From the NCBI GenBank assembly GCA_917880885.1, contig OU862915.1, positions 37,022,676 to 37,086,675 of the forward strand: DNA of 64,000 nucleotides, written 5' to 3'. The stretch's first letter is position 1. Each line of letters opens with the position of its first letter. Source of the stretch: Limnephilus marmoratus (lineage: Eukaryota > Arthropoda > Insecta > Trichoptera > Limnephilidae). This document shows, piece by piece, positions 34,901 to 45,113 of this stretch. Made by a program: the position numbers and the translations under genes. The notes beneath the pieces are model-generated. The model did not search any database. It was not told the DNA's origin and saw only the letters and a program-made list of their open reading frames with translations.

Positions 34901-37900
34901 TTCGTAAAGCTGTAGAAAGTTCTGATAGGAGTGGAGGAGTTTGTCGGTGTGCCTAGAAAGTCCCAAAAAATTCTATAAGGTTCCATAAAGCTGTATGAAG
35001 TTCTAGACGGTTCGATAGGTATGTACAAAGTTCTGGAAAGAGTGGCGGAGTATGTCGGTAAGTATAAAAGGTTCCGGAAAAAACTAGAAGCTTCCATAAG
35101 GCTGTAGAAAGTTCTGAATGGAGTGGAGAAGTGTGTCGGTGTGTCTAGAAGGTTCCGGAAAATTCTAGAAGATTCCACAAAGCTGTAGGAAGTTCTAGAA
35201 TGTTCGATAAAGCTGTACAAAGTTCTGAAAGGAATGGTGAAATATGTCAGTGGGTTTAGAAGTTTCCGGAATGTTTTAGAAGGTTCGATATACTGTAGAA
35301 AGTTCTAGAAGGTTCCGTAAAGCTGTAGAAAGTTCTGATAGGAGTGGAGGAGTGTGTCGGTGTGTCTAGAAGGTCCCAAAAATTCTAGAAGGTTCCATAA
35401 AGCTGTAGGAATTTCTAGAAGGTTCGATAGGGTTGTACAAAGTTCTGAAAGAAGTGGCGGAGTATGTCCGTGACGTTAGAAGGTTCTGAAAAGATCTAGA
35501 AAAGCTGTAGAAAAATCTATAAGGAGTGGCGAAGTATGTCGGTGAGTCTAGGATAAAGCTGTATAAAGTTCGGGAAGGAGTGGCGGAGTACGTCGGTGAG
35601 TCTACAAAGTTCCTGAGTTTCTGAGTTCTAGACGGTTCGATAAAGCTGTAGAAAGTTCTGGAAGGAGTGGCGGAGTACTTCGGTGAGTCTAGAAGGTTCC
35701 AAAAAGTTCTAGAAGGCTCGATAAAGCTCTAGAAAGTTCTGGAAGGAGCGATAGAGTATGTCGGTGAGTCTAGAAGGTTCTAGATAGTTGTGGAAGGTTC
35801 CCTAATGCTCTAGGATGTTATGGAAGGAGAAAGTTCAAGAAGCTTTCAGAAATGAGTGGCGGAGAGTGTCAGTGAGTCTAGAAGATTCTGGAAAGTTCTA
35901 GAAACTTGGATAATTATATTATTAAAAAACTATTTGCATGCCGCTAAAACTCAAAGACGAGTCCCGGTACGATAACGGGGGTTATATTGTGTGTTAGCCC
36001 TCTATCCTCCATCCATGAAGAAAGTTCCTGTTCTTACCTGAAGGGCGTACTTTTAAAGATATAAGGGTTGGAAGTTTCGCCCCCTTGAAATTTCTAGAAC
36101 AGTTCAAAAAATTCCAGAGTATTTTTGAGCATTCCACCACATTCCAGAACATCTCAGAACATTCTGGTATGTTCGGGAATAGGGTGGAACGTTCAGGAAC
36201 ATACCGGAACAGCCCAGATAATTGTGGAACATTCCAGAACGCTCCTGAATGTCGTGAAATAATCTGGAACATTTGAAGTCTTTTTTGTATAGGGCTACCC
36301 ATATGGGGTATATAAAGCAAGATCCGTCAAGAATTCGAACGTCAATTCAATCTCACATCAACTCCATGAGCGATGCCGGACACCCCAGTCAGAGTATTTG
36401 AGAGCATTCCACAACGTTCCAGAACATCCCGGAATCTTCTGAAAAATTGTGGAATGTTTGAGAATAGGGAATAGGGAAACATTCCAGAACACTCTCGAAT
36501 GTTTTCCTAAGCGAAGCCGGATAACCCAACTAGTTGTAAATAAAAGAGGAAGATGTGTAGTTTGCAGTAAGAAAAAGATTCAGCCCGAGCCGAGTTCTAC
36601 GTGCAGCCATTGTAAAATATTTATATGTTTGAATGAAAAAAAAATTATTTTAATGAGTTTCATAATGTAAAAACATAATGTCCGATTTCTGTCAAAATTG
36701 TAACCTCTTAAAAAATAAGTACTTAAAAAAGCATTTAAAAAAAATTATTACCTATTGCCTGACGGTACGAAAATGTACCGGACGAATTTTCCCTATAAGG
36801 AGTTTTCAGAAAATTCCAAAAAAATCATAAATGATTTTCAAGCTTTAAGTAATATTACAAAAAGTATAATTAAGTACAAAAAAATGTACAAAAGTCTGTG
36901 AAATCTATGTCCGGTAAGCAAAGGGTTAACCTGAAAATAAACCATGTTGAATTTTAGACGGTTCCAGAAGCGACTATCGTACGTCTGTGAGACAGACGTA
37001 TGAGACACCTATTGATTGAATTGGTATAGCTGCGGAGATGGTATAACTTACCTGGATATACCACGCTATAAGGGTCGCGGGAATAATAACGCTTGGCGAT
37101 AGTGATTGCATTTATTTATAACTTTAACATATAATGCACAAATTAAATTTTCAATCGCGACAATTATCAGAAGAATTTAGATTGACGGTGACATGTCGCA
37201 GAGACGAGAACTGAACCATATAATGTGTTTCGTCCTTATCCCCTCCATTGGGGGTGGCTTGTGACCCCGTCCCTGCATGCGGACACTGGAGTGAGGACGA
37301 CCCGGAGCGATGTTCCCTGGGGGGAGGTGTGGGTCGTAAGGATGTCTCGCGCGAGTAAGGGGACCCTCCGCCCTGCCTCCGACAACTCGGCGCTGATCCT
37401 TCTTAGAGTCTTTGGGCGTTCTGCCACCCACATCCGTTAGCAGTGTCGTCGATGCATCAACCGGGAAGTTGGCTTAGGGGCGCGGAAACCGACCCTCGCG
37501 CTTGGCTTTCCTGAAAACATGCACCTCTCAACAGGACTGCCGGGCGTACCTGTGACACACTCGCTCCCTACCAGCAACAACGTTAAAATTGAGTTATTTT
37601 TTATGTACATTAAACAGTTTGAGTAGGCATATCGCCTACATGTAATTATTTTATTTTCCCCTCTGATTTTCCCCAATGAAAGAGGTAATGTATATATTTA
37701 TATTTATTAGTTACTAACCTGTACATATAAAGCACTTGCATACTGCTCGTTAACACCGTATGCCCCGACATTGGGGGTCTAGCTTTGTTCAAATTAAATG
37801 TAGAGACGTTCAAATAAAAAAAATTTGCTTCCTTGTGAGAGCCCTGAAGGAGTAACCATAAGTTACTTATACCGGGGTGGGTATGCGGTTGGAAACCTCC

Positions 37901-40900
37901 AGTGACGGTGACATGTGTTATCGACTCTATCTCTAATACAGAAACCGCAATGGTGCCTCTAGTGACTTTTCGAATCTTCTCGAGAGACTTTGGCGTGGCC
38001 AGTGTATGTAAAACAATGATAACCCTACAAAAACAGTCACACAGCCTTCCCCCCCAGTTTGAAAAACGATTATATAGCTCAAGTATTTATTAGAGCTTTT
38101 TAATAACGCAGCTGCAGATTTCGGGAAGTTTAAAAAAGTTTTACGAAAGGTAGGTAAATTTTGCATAATATGGCAACGAATCGCTCTACGTTTTGCAAAA
38201 GTACTAAAATATGCCAAAAATCGCTCGAGTTGGTAGATAAATAAACATTATCATTACGTTAATTACCTTGACGGTCTGACGGTCGGCGTAGTCCAGCGAT
38301 AAGGCTCTTGACTCGCACTCCGAAGGTCGCGTGATCGAACCCCGGCGTGGCAAATAAATTTTATTTGATTAATTTGTATTATTTCACAATTTATTCATTA
38401 AAAATTATATACAGATATTTGTGGCACGTTCCAGAGTGGAAGATACTCTCAGTATCGCCCTGGTGGGAGACCACCATTCAGAAATGAAACGTTGCTTGAA
38501 ATGGCTTTAGCTATCTTTGGTGACCAGCTCTGATTAGCCAGGTACTTCCCCATCTTCCTCTTCCCTATCTCCTTCCCATCCCCACTACCTTCAGCCTCTC
38601 TACATACCCCAATTGGGGATGCCATAGTCTCACTGGCTCCAGACGGGAGCAGTTGGGACTCTTGGGCGGAATTCATGTAAAAAAAAAAAATTTAAAAGTT
38701 AATTGTTCAGTTTTCTTTCACAGGGTAAATCACGCACTTGGAAATGGAATGGTGAAAAATTTGAGTTCCTGGTATCGTTCTCTATAAAGGACGTCTGTCT
38801 TAACCCGGATCTGAAAATGTACATCTTGGATAAGTTTGTTATGGTGGACGACCAATGTCACTTAATCAAGGTAACATTTTAACCGTTAGGTATCCTTCAA
38901 CATCTGAACGGATTCTAGTTGAAAGTTTTTATGAATGCACGATTAAAAAACCTAAACAAATTAAAAATGTTTACTAAACAATGGATCATCAACAAAAGTC
39001 ATGCAAAAATTAGTCAACTCACCCAAATCTAAATTTAAAGTTCCGTAATCCCATTATTGTTACCAATCAACCTGATTATTTTCAGGCAAATATTTGTGCT
39101 TCAACCTTATCCAAAAATGGACCTATCGAAATTCAGCTTATTAGAGATACATGATATTAAAATAAAACTAAACCATCAAGCCGTTTCTCCGCAAGGGTAA
39201 ACAGAGAGGACTGACCGCTAAACAACTCGGTCTTGGCACACACTCCTTGCCTCGTTCACATTCAAACATCATCTCATACAAGCTCTTCTATTATTCTTAC
39301 TCTTGACATGGCCCGACTCAAGTATCTGATTCACTTGGTCGTGCCATGACTTCCTCAGGCGTCCCCGAATTCTTCGGCCATTCACATTTGGGTCATATAT
39401 TCTCCTTATACTCCTTTCCACGTTCATTCGCTCTAAATGACCAAATCACCTGAATGTCACTTTCTTAATCTTACTCATTACGCTTACGCTCAATCTCCAA
39501 GTTTCTCGCACGATCATACATGGTTTTACCACTCATTCCCCTCACGGATCTCATTTCTACAGCATTCAGTATATCAATATTAAAATAATTGTTAAAATCA
39601 ACGTTAAAATAAATGTTAAAATCAATGTTCAAACCAATGTTAAAATCAATGTTGAAATCAATGTTAAAATCAATGTTAAAATAAAATTAATGAAATAATT
39701 AAAAACACTTTGTTTTTACCACGATAATCTTTATTTAAAAATCAACATGTTTCGAGAACGATGTTCTCTTCATCGGGACATTATATGTACATTAGTACAA
39801 TACAAGTAATAAAATGGTGCCACAAAATGAATTTGCAAAATGAAAAGCATTATCTCGCAGTCGAAAGATGGGAAGTAACATCGCTTTTGATTTTATGTTG
39901 GTCTGCACCTAGCAAATTTGTACTTCAACAAGTTCGTTCCAATGCTCAATAGACTAGCTTTGAAGATCATTTTTCAAACACGAATTGAGGCAGTTAGAAA
40001 TATTTTCGGTAGGGGTTCTCGCGGATTTTATCATTAATATTTTAATCAGCTAGAACAGCGGTTTTCAACCTGTTGTACCAAACAAAAATTAGGGGTATGC
40101 AATAACGAATGTAGGTTAGTTCAATTTCGTGTGTAGAATCACTGGTTAAAAATGCCCTAAGTCGTGTTACACTCTGTATAAAATCGCATTAATTGTATTT
40201 GTGTGACTTGATTGTTAAATTCATGTAGTAATTAGAGTATTAAAGTATTACCAATTAAACATCTCTTTCATTACACGTTTACACAAGCTAGATACAGGGT
40301 ACGGGTTACAACAAATTTGTAGTAAGAGTCAAGGGGTACGCAGGCTGTAACTCTAAAGCAGGTTTTCCCAACACTAGTGGTCCGCAAGAGGGTAGAAGAT
40401 GGTCCGCCGTTCAATAAACGACCAGCGCAAGTCTGGTCGAGAAGTCTGAATAAAAAAAATCGGGATAATATTCAGTTTATCATTATTGTGCCTTGTGGTC
40501 AGTGACCATTATGGTATTCCGTTTCGCCCCACCCCATCCTACCCCGTTCTACCCCCTCTGTTGTCGTAAATATTCTTCTAGAACCCGTCCCATCCTATCC
40601 CATTCCGCCCCCTCTGCGCTGTGGTAAATATTCTGCTAGAACCCGTCCCATCCTATCCCATTCCGCCCCCTCCGTTGAGGTAGGGATAGGGATGAAAAAG
40701 CTGAGAATGGATCTGATATTTCTAACTTATTCTCCAAATATTTCAGTTCTGTTTACACCAACGATGTTCAAACTTCTCAAAATATGCCAGCCAACTATAA
40801 CATTCACAATTCTTCCACTATTCACAGTATTGACGTTGACGAACGTCTGGTGCAGACATATCTGGAAAATTTGAATCTAAAAAAAAGCGCAGGCCCAGAT

Positions 40901-43900
40901 CAAATCCCTTCCTTTTTCATCCTGAAGTGCGCAAGCAGTCTCTCCAAGCCGTATCTATTATATTCAATCGCTATTTAAAAGAGGGTGTGGTAACTAATAC
41001 TTAGAAAACTGCTTTCATAACACCCATTTTCAAAACCGGGGAAAAATCTGACATTGAAAACTATCGTCCAATTTCAAAATTATGTGTCTTCAGCAAGGTA
41101 TTTGAAAAAATATTATACGATCAGATGTTTCCCGCTTTGAAATCCTTACTCAATGTTAACCAACATGGGTTTATGAGTGGAAAATCAACAACAACTAATC
41201 TAATAGCATTCACGGAATTCTTGCAAGATAATATGGATCAACGTGTACAAGTAGACGCAATATATATGGATTATAGCAAAGCTTTTGACCTAGTGAATCA
41301 TGACATACTAGCACGCAAGCTTATGCAAATCGGCGTCCACGGTGACCTTCTTAGATGGCTGTCGTCCTATGTATCAAACCGTAGTCAAGTCGTAGTTGTG
41401 GGTGGCTTTAAATCGGACTGGGTAACCGTCCCATCAGGTGTGCCTCAAGGATCTCTATTGGGACCGTTAATTTTTAATATTTACATTAATGATATAGGCC
41501 AATGCTTCAAATACTCTAAAACATTACTTTACGCAGATGATATAAAGGTTTTTTATCCTATCAGATGTACTGCTGACTGTCAAAAAATGCAGGAGGATCT
41601 AAACCGTCTTAATGTTTACTGTACACAACATACCCTTAAAATTAATGTTAAAAGGTGTTTCGTCGTGAATTTCACACGAAATAAAAATATCATTACCGAT
41701 GAATATAATCTGAACGGCTCAATATTAATTAACAAAACAGAAGTCAAAGATTTAGGAGTGACTTTGGGAGTCTAAGCTTATTTATGATATTCATATAGAC
41801 TCAGTCACATCAAAAGCCTCGAAAATGTTAGGATTCATTCTTAGGACATGTAAAAAATTCAATAATTTTAGAACAATGAAAATGCTATATTTTGCTTATG
41901 TCCGCAGCTTACTAGAATACGCGTCACAAGTTTGGAACCCGCAATACAAATCATATGTGGAAAATCTAGAACGTGTTCAAAATCGTTTTCTACGATACTT
42001 AGATTTCCGCAGCTACCGCACACATCTAAATCACCAAGATTCAGCCGCGTACTTCAATATACTATCATTAGAAGTTCGAAGAATTTCGGCCGTTGTACTT
42101 TTCCTTTAAAAAATTGCCAGATCCGTTGTAGATTGCCCAGAACTCTTAGAACGAATACAGATACGAGTTCCAAATAGACGAACCAGATCAGACATGATTC
42201 TTAACCTCCCTCGGTGCAACACAAACTATCGTGCATCCAACACTTTCAACACACACTATACACAATTTGACATTTTTAACTCTGCACCACACTCCTTAAA
42301 ATCACACAGACGCTCTCTCGATACTCTACAATAACAATAACTATAGATACCCTCTAATACAACCACACGAACTTCCTTTTTTTTCTCTTTTAATTTTTGT
42401 GACGCATATTTTTACTAATATACCTCAACTTAACCGATCCTTCCCCCTCCATCCCCCCATCCTTCCCCCTCCCTATTCCTACCTAAATAACTCGACTCTT
42501 AAAATGTAATTTTTCATTTGTAATTTTTTTTTTTTTGGAATCACTACACTTGTATACAATACCTATGTGGAAACCTGTAAATGGTTCAATTATTGTAACT
42601 CAATTACTATATGCTGTTATTAATGTAAACTGTTGGTATCCCAAATAAATAAAATAAAATAAAGTAAATATTCTTCTAGAACCCGTCCTACCCTATCCCA
42701 TTCCGCCCCCTCCGTTGAGATAAATATTCTGCTAGAACCCGTCCTACCCTATCCCATTACGCCCTTCCCGTTGTGCTATCCGTCCCGGGTGCCACCCATG
42801 CTAGCCTACGGACGGATAAGGGAACGTATCCATACTACGTGACACGTTTAGGGGGTGGGGGGGTCTTTAAAATGTCACGCTTGGTACAAATGAGTGGCGG
42901 CGGGCTTAGGTTTTTGGTCACCGGGGGGGGGGGGGTTAAAAATTGCAAAAAGTTGGTCACGTAGTATGGGTACGTTCCCTATTATGTCACCCCCCCCCCC
43001 CCCCCCCATTAAAGTTTTTGGGGGTGAAACTCGGCCGGGTGGCACCCGGCGCACTGCTTGTGGTCCCTGTCGAAAAAATAAACGTACAAGAGGTCCCGGG
43101 TCAGAAAAAGGTTGGGAACCACTGCTCTAAAGGGTTGACAACCGCGGAGCTAGAACATTAAAAAATGTATACCTAATAAGTAGCTTGGAGGAGGCGGCGC
43201 CACGTACCGATTGAAGTAAAAATTGATAAAAATCTTACATTTATTTCTAGCAAACTAAATTCATAAAATAAAATTATTATGTTAAATTTATTTCACGTAA
43301 CAAATTACGATAGCACTTTTGTGACAAAATAAACGGCCCTCGTTGGTTTCGCGTACTTTTTTTGAGGTTGTACAACAGGTTTGAATCAGGGTGGGGAGTT
43401 GCACAGATAAGAGAAACAAGGGAGTTGTAATATAATAACCACCTTTGGACAAAAACACTTTAAATACATAGCTTGCAAACTACACAATACACTACCAGCT
43501 ACGACGTAAGTATTGGACGTCACACTACTGCTAACATCTGTAAAATAGATTACAAATAGACAGAATTACCATCTCACGTATGTCCTTACCCTTATTAAAG
43601 AAATTAAAGTAGTAAAATCCTATATGTATAATATAACTACCTATATAGATTCGACAGGATTTACTACTTTATTCATCTCTTCCTTCACCTATATAATGCT
43701 CTCTTTATGGTATTAACCCTCAATTTAAATCATCTTTCTGTTTGAATTGTATAAATCAGTATGTATCTTACCTTATATATTCTTATGTTATAATTAAATA
43801 TTCTTATGTATGATACTCATTTATGTACCTCTACGCCTGTCTCAACATAGGTATACCCTAGTGAGACAGGCATCGAATAATGTAATGTAAACATACCTTT

Positions 43901-45113
43901 TATAGATAAATAAATAAAATAAATAAATATTTCTATTTTTGAGACTGACAATTATTCATGGTGGAATTCCATTATAATATATTATAATAAAACCAATGTA
44001 CTTAATTCCACTTTAATTTACAAAAAAATATTAATTTATAAATTATAGTGGAAATAAGTTTTACGTATATTTGTTTTATTATAATAAATATTTAAATGAG
44101 CGTTGTGTTTTGATTTTTTTTATATGAATACTGCACAAGAATCCCAACTGCTCCCGTCTGAAGCCAGTGAGACTATGGCATCCCCAATTGGGGTATGTTG
44201 TGAGGTTGAAGGTAGTTGGGAGGGCAAGGAGCTAGGGAAGAGGAAGGTGGGGAAGTACCTGGCTATTCAGATCTGATCACCAAACACGGCTAAAGCCATT
44301 TCAAGCATCGTTTCAATTCTGAATGATGGTCTTGCACCAGGGCGATTCTGAGAGTATCTTCCACTCTGGAACGTACTATTACTCTTAGGTGGTGTTATTT
44401 TTGGATAAAAATTATATATGAGAGGGCTAATCTATTGTTATTATATACTGATGGCCATGAACCAATATTAGTTTGAAACTGAGCTCATCAACAAAAGTAT
44501 TGCCAACATATTCACCCATACCTGAAAAAGGTTGAAAATCGCATCACGTACCAAATGAATAACTTTCATTGGCTCCACCGCAACCTATTTAATGGTCCGT
44601 GCAGTTTGGTCGTAGCTCGACGATAGTCGGCACGCTTTTATGCCGTATCTCCATTTATTATCTATGTATGCCTCCGAGAAGAATTATCTCATATTTTTAA
44701 AGACCCTTGGGGTTAGAAAACTATTAGATCTACTTTTTACGTCAGTCCTGCTTCGATCGCTATCCGATAAATTAATTTTAATTATATACCATGGAAAGGT
44801 CCCAACTATATGTTATATGCATTTGTATATCTATTAAGCATATGGTACAAGTCTTACTCGTTTTCTTATCTTTGGTGTGGAAGAGTATTTTATCAAATGG
44901 CAACTATTTAATTGAACCCGTTACGATAATTGTTTGTTTTATAATTTTCAGGGATTCAAGACCTTTCATGATGTAGACTTATCAACAAGCGCCCGTGTAA
45001 TTATGGGACCTAAGACAATATTTTTTGGAAAATTCAAAACTGAGATTAGTTTTTACACTATTAATGGAAATAGTATATGTTTTGTGTTGATTTACAAAGT
45101 TCTAAAAAAATAA
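31909..45113 (+). CDS. Small secreted protein, DUF1091/ML-like family candidate (four exons)
   Basis: Exons: 31909-31986 (26 codons), 33139-33297 (53), 38724-38870 (49) and 44952-45113 (53 plus TAA), giving 181 residues. All introns are phase 0, with donors GTAAGT, GTGAGA and GTAACA and acceptors ending in CAG. Exon 1 is a signal peptide (hydrophobic core IFLGLMFSLLSA, then CSG), so the protein is secreted. Exons 2-4 match the minus-strand gene at 7229-8393: CRGSKKHNLT, GNSTNKSNGG, WKWNGEKFEFLVSF, a DVC cysteine, QCHLIKG, and FFGKFKT...SICFVLIY. The spacing of cysteines and the late GKFK-C pattern suggest a DUF1091/MD-2-related lipid-binding fold, but by eye only. The second and third introns hold most TEs of the region. 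The protein lacks the charged tail of its paralog. The function is unknown. Confidence 0.82.
32098..32810. mobile_element. TIR element in intron 1 of the secreted-protein gene
   Basis: The left arm GACGCTTTTATATTTACC, continuing through ATTCACGGCAACGGT, is mirrored at the right end (about 32752-32810), ending ATAAAAGCGTC. The arms are about 50 bp and imperfect, and the interior encodes nothing recognisable. A G-run lies at about 32384-32400. The target duplication is unclear. Confidence 0.6.
34126..36533 (+). mobile_element. Helitron-like elements in tandem, with heat-shock-element arrays
   Basis: The left end is preceded by A and starts TCAAATAAAGTCC near 34126, with GTGCGG and CGCAAAAACTCAGAAACGAG. 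The same start recurs at about 35938, so at least two copies are joined head to tail. The right end is GCGAAGCCGGATAACCCAACTAG|T at 36533. A degenerate version of it (GAGCGATGCCGGACACCCCAGTCAG) lies at about 36390, suggesting read-through of one end to the next. The flanks are piggyBac sequence on both sides. There is no coding capacity. The 5' boundary is the least certain part. Confidence 0.65.
34280..35920 (+). repeat. Tandem array of ~75-110 bp units built from GAA/TTC pentamers
   Basis: The phrase AGTATGTCGGTGAGTCTAGA and variants recur about 17 times (near 34389, 34467, 34575, 34661, 35050, 35128, 35350, 35535, 35757 and others). Between repeats lie strings such as GAAgaTTCcgGAAacTTC and TTCtaGAAggTTCcgGAA, alternating nGAAn pentamers at exact 5-base register. 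This is the consensus binding pattern of heat-shock factor. Occupancy or activity cannot be judged from sequence. Confidence 0.8.
36930..37189. other. piggyBac flank, no gene seen
   Basis: It contains a perfect short palindrome, TACGTCTGT/ACAGACGTA, near 36979-36999. Otherwise unremarkable AT-rich intron sequence. Confidence 0.35.
37190..37900. other. GC-rich island of unknown origin, probable TE piece
   Basis: 37190-37570 is clearly GC-richer than its surroundings and has long but unconvincing frames on both strands. GTGACGGTGACATGT near 37183 recurs near 37903, so the stretch may be one element of about 720 bp with direct repeats at its edges. No protein motif was recognised. Confidence 0.4.
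38283..38690 (+). mobile_element. Full-length tRNA-derived SINE, family S
   Basis: The head has an A box (GCGTAGTCCAGCGATAAGG) and a B box (GTGATCGAACCCC, about 38332-38344), then AAATAAATTTTATTTG. The body runs from GGAAGATACTCTCAG through TAGCCAGGTACTTCCCC to CCAATTGGGGATGCCATAG and CTCCAGACGGGAGCAG, and ends in an A-run (38678-38688). Related copies: 44140-44385, 50520-50890, 56820-57190 and 61525-61700, all minus. It ends about 35 bp before exon 3 of the secreted-protein gene. Confidence 0.82.
38950..39165 (+). repeat. Unclassified interspersed repeat (pair of 10905-11160)
   Basis: Inverted relative of 10905-11160, sharing GGATCATCAACAAAAG, TTAGTCAACTC, CCCAAATCTAAA and CCTATCGAAATTCAGCTTA. 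It lies directly before an RTE-like fragment. Confidence 0.65.
39177..39570 (-). mobile_element. RTE-like 3' fragment
   Basis: It matches the 3' parts of the elements at 8640 and 17040: CAAGCCGTTTCTCCGCA, CAGAGAGGACTGACCGC, CACTCCTTGCCTCGTTC, and CACTTGGTCGTGCCATG. It is 5'-truncated at a point near ATTTCTACAGCATTCAG. The frame is broken. Confidence 0.78.
39568..39690 (+). repeat. 12-bp tandem repeat
   Basis: About nine imperfect copies of AATGTTAAAATC follow the end of the RTE-like fragment without a gap. Confidence 0.8.
39740..39780 (-). ncRNA. Hammerhead-ribozyme-like motif
   Basis: The minus strand reads CCGATGA (39776-39770), A, GAGAAC, ATC, GTTCTC, GAAAC (39753-39749). This matches the hammerhead core CTGATGA, stem II, GAAA, with a perfect 6-bp stem II. 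The U4 position is C, one A is bulged before stem II, and stems I and III are not evident. It is probably the decayed end of a Penelope-like or similar element. Confidence 0.35.
40520..42775 (+). repeat. ~60-bp minisatellite split by a non-LTR insertion
   Basis: Units read roughly GTAAATATTCTGCTAGAACC, then CGTCCCATCCTATCCCATTC and CGCCCCCTCYGTTGAG. Copies lie at about 40520-40685 and continue at about 42660-42775, on both sides of a Jockey-like element. The array therefore predates the insertion. Confidence 0.78.
40690..42658 (+). mobile_element. Jockey-like non-LTR retrotransposon, 5'-truncated
   Basis: RT begins with the KKSAGPDQIP block (about 40884), continues in 41125-41775 (AIYMDYSKAFDLVNHD, SGVPQGSLLGPLIFNIYIND, catalytic LLYADDIKVF) and then in 41825-42109 (MLGFILRTCKKF, SLLEYASQVWNP, VQNRFLRYLDF). 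Frames break near 40975, 41770 and 42110. The 3' end is an untranslated region with a tail of AAATA/AAATAAAAT repeats near 42643-42660. It lies in the third intron of the secreted-protein gene. Confidence 0.85.
42780..43060. mobile_element. Foldback element with G- and C-runs
   Basis: Inverted copies of GGGAACGTATCCATACTACG (about 42818) lie about 42956-42980 as CACGTAGTATGGGTACGTTCCC-like sequence. The outer ends CGGGTGCCACCC (42786) and GGGTGGCACCCG (43036) are also inverted. G- and C-runs of 12 or more bases lie inside, and their exact length may be a sequencing artefact. Confidence 0.6.
43061..43925 (+). mobile_element. Probable non-LTR 3' untranslated end
   Basis: From about 43600 the sequence is AT-rich and ends in a AAATAAATAAAATAAATAAA tail (43906-43925). 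Just before it lies a perfect 9-bp stem CCTGTCTCA/TGAGACAGG (43829-43871). Tail plus stem are typical of CR1/Jockey 3' ends. No RT remains, and the part before 43600 is unassigned. Confidence 0.5.
44140..44385 (-). mobile_element. SINE family S, head missing
   Basis: On the plus strand it contains CTCCCGTCTGAAGCCAGTG, GGCATCCCCAATTGGGG, AGTACCTGGCTATTCAGATC and GAGAGTATCTTCCACTCTGG, all as in the family S body. The tRNA head is absent. Confidence 0.78.

Larger units (their letters stand above)
33795..36929 (+). pseudogene. piggyBac transposase C-terminal half, split by Helitron-like insertion
   Basis: From about 33808 the frame reads GVDMADH, DRKSKK and NSYIIYYNL, the third catalytic-aspartate region of piggyBac transposases. 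After a frameshift it reads FRRNISMGFRKRKL and RGIHWPV (to about 34110). The cysteine-rich C-terminal domain resumes at about 36538 with GRCVVCSKKK and CSHCKIFIC (DNA-binding zinc finger in this family). The element ends CAAAGGG at 36925, followed by TTAA (36926-36929), the piggyBac target. A subterminal palindrome CGGTACGAAAATGTACCG lies near 36764. The N-terminal half is missing. About 2.4 kb of Helitron-like sequence (34126-36533) interrupts it. Confidence 0.83.

Noticed and set aside
37177..37440. GC-rich frames on both strands as a gene
   Set aside because: They are open because of base composition. No motif, splice site or homology was recognised.
43110..43600. Exon of the secreted-protein gene
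   Set aside because: No frame fits the conserved exon pattern, and exons 3 and 4 already join in phase.
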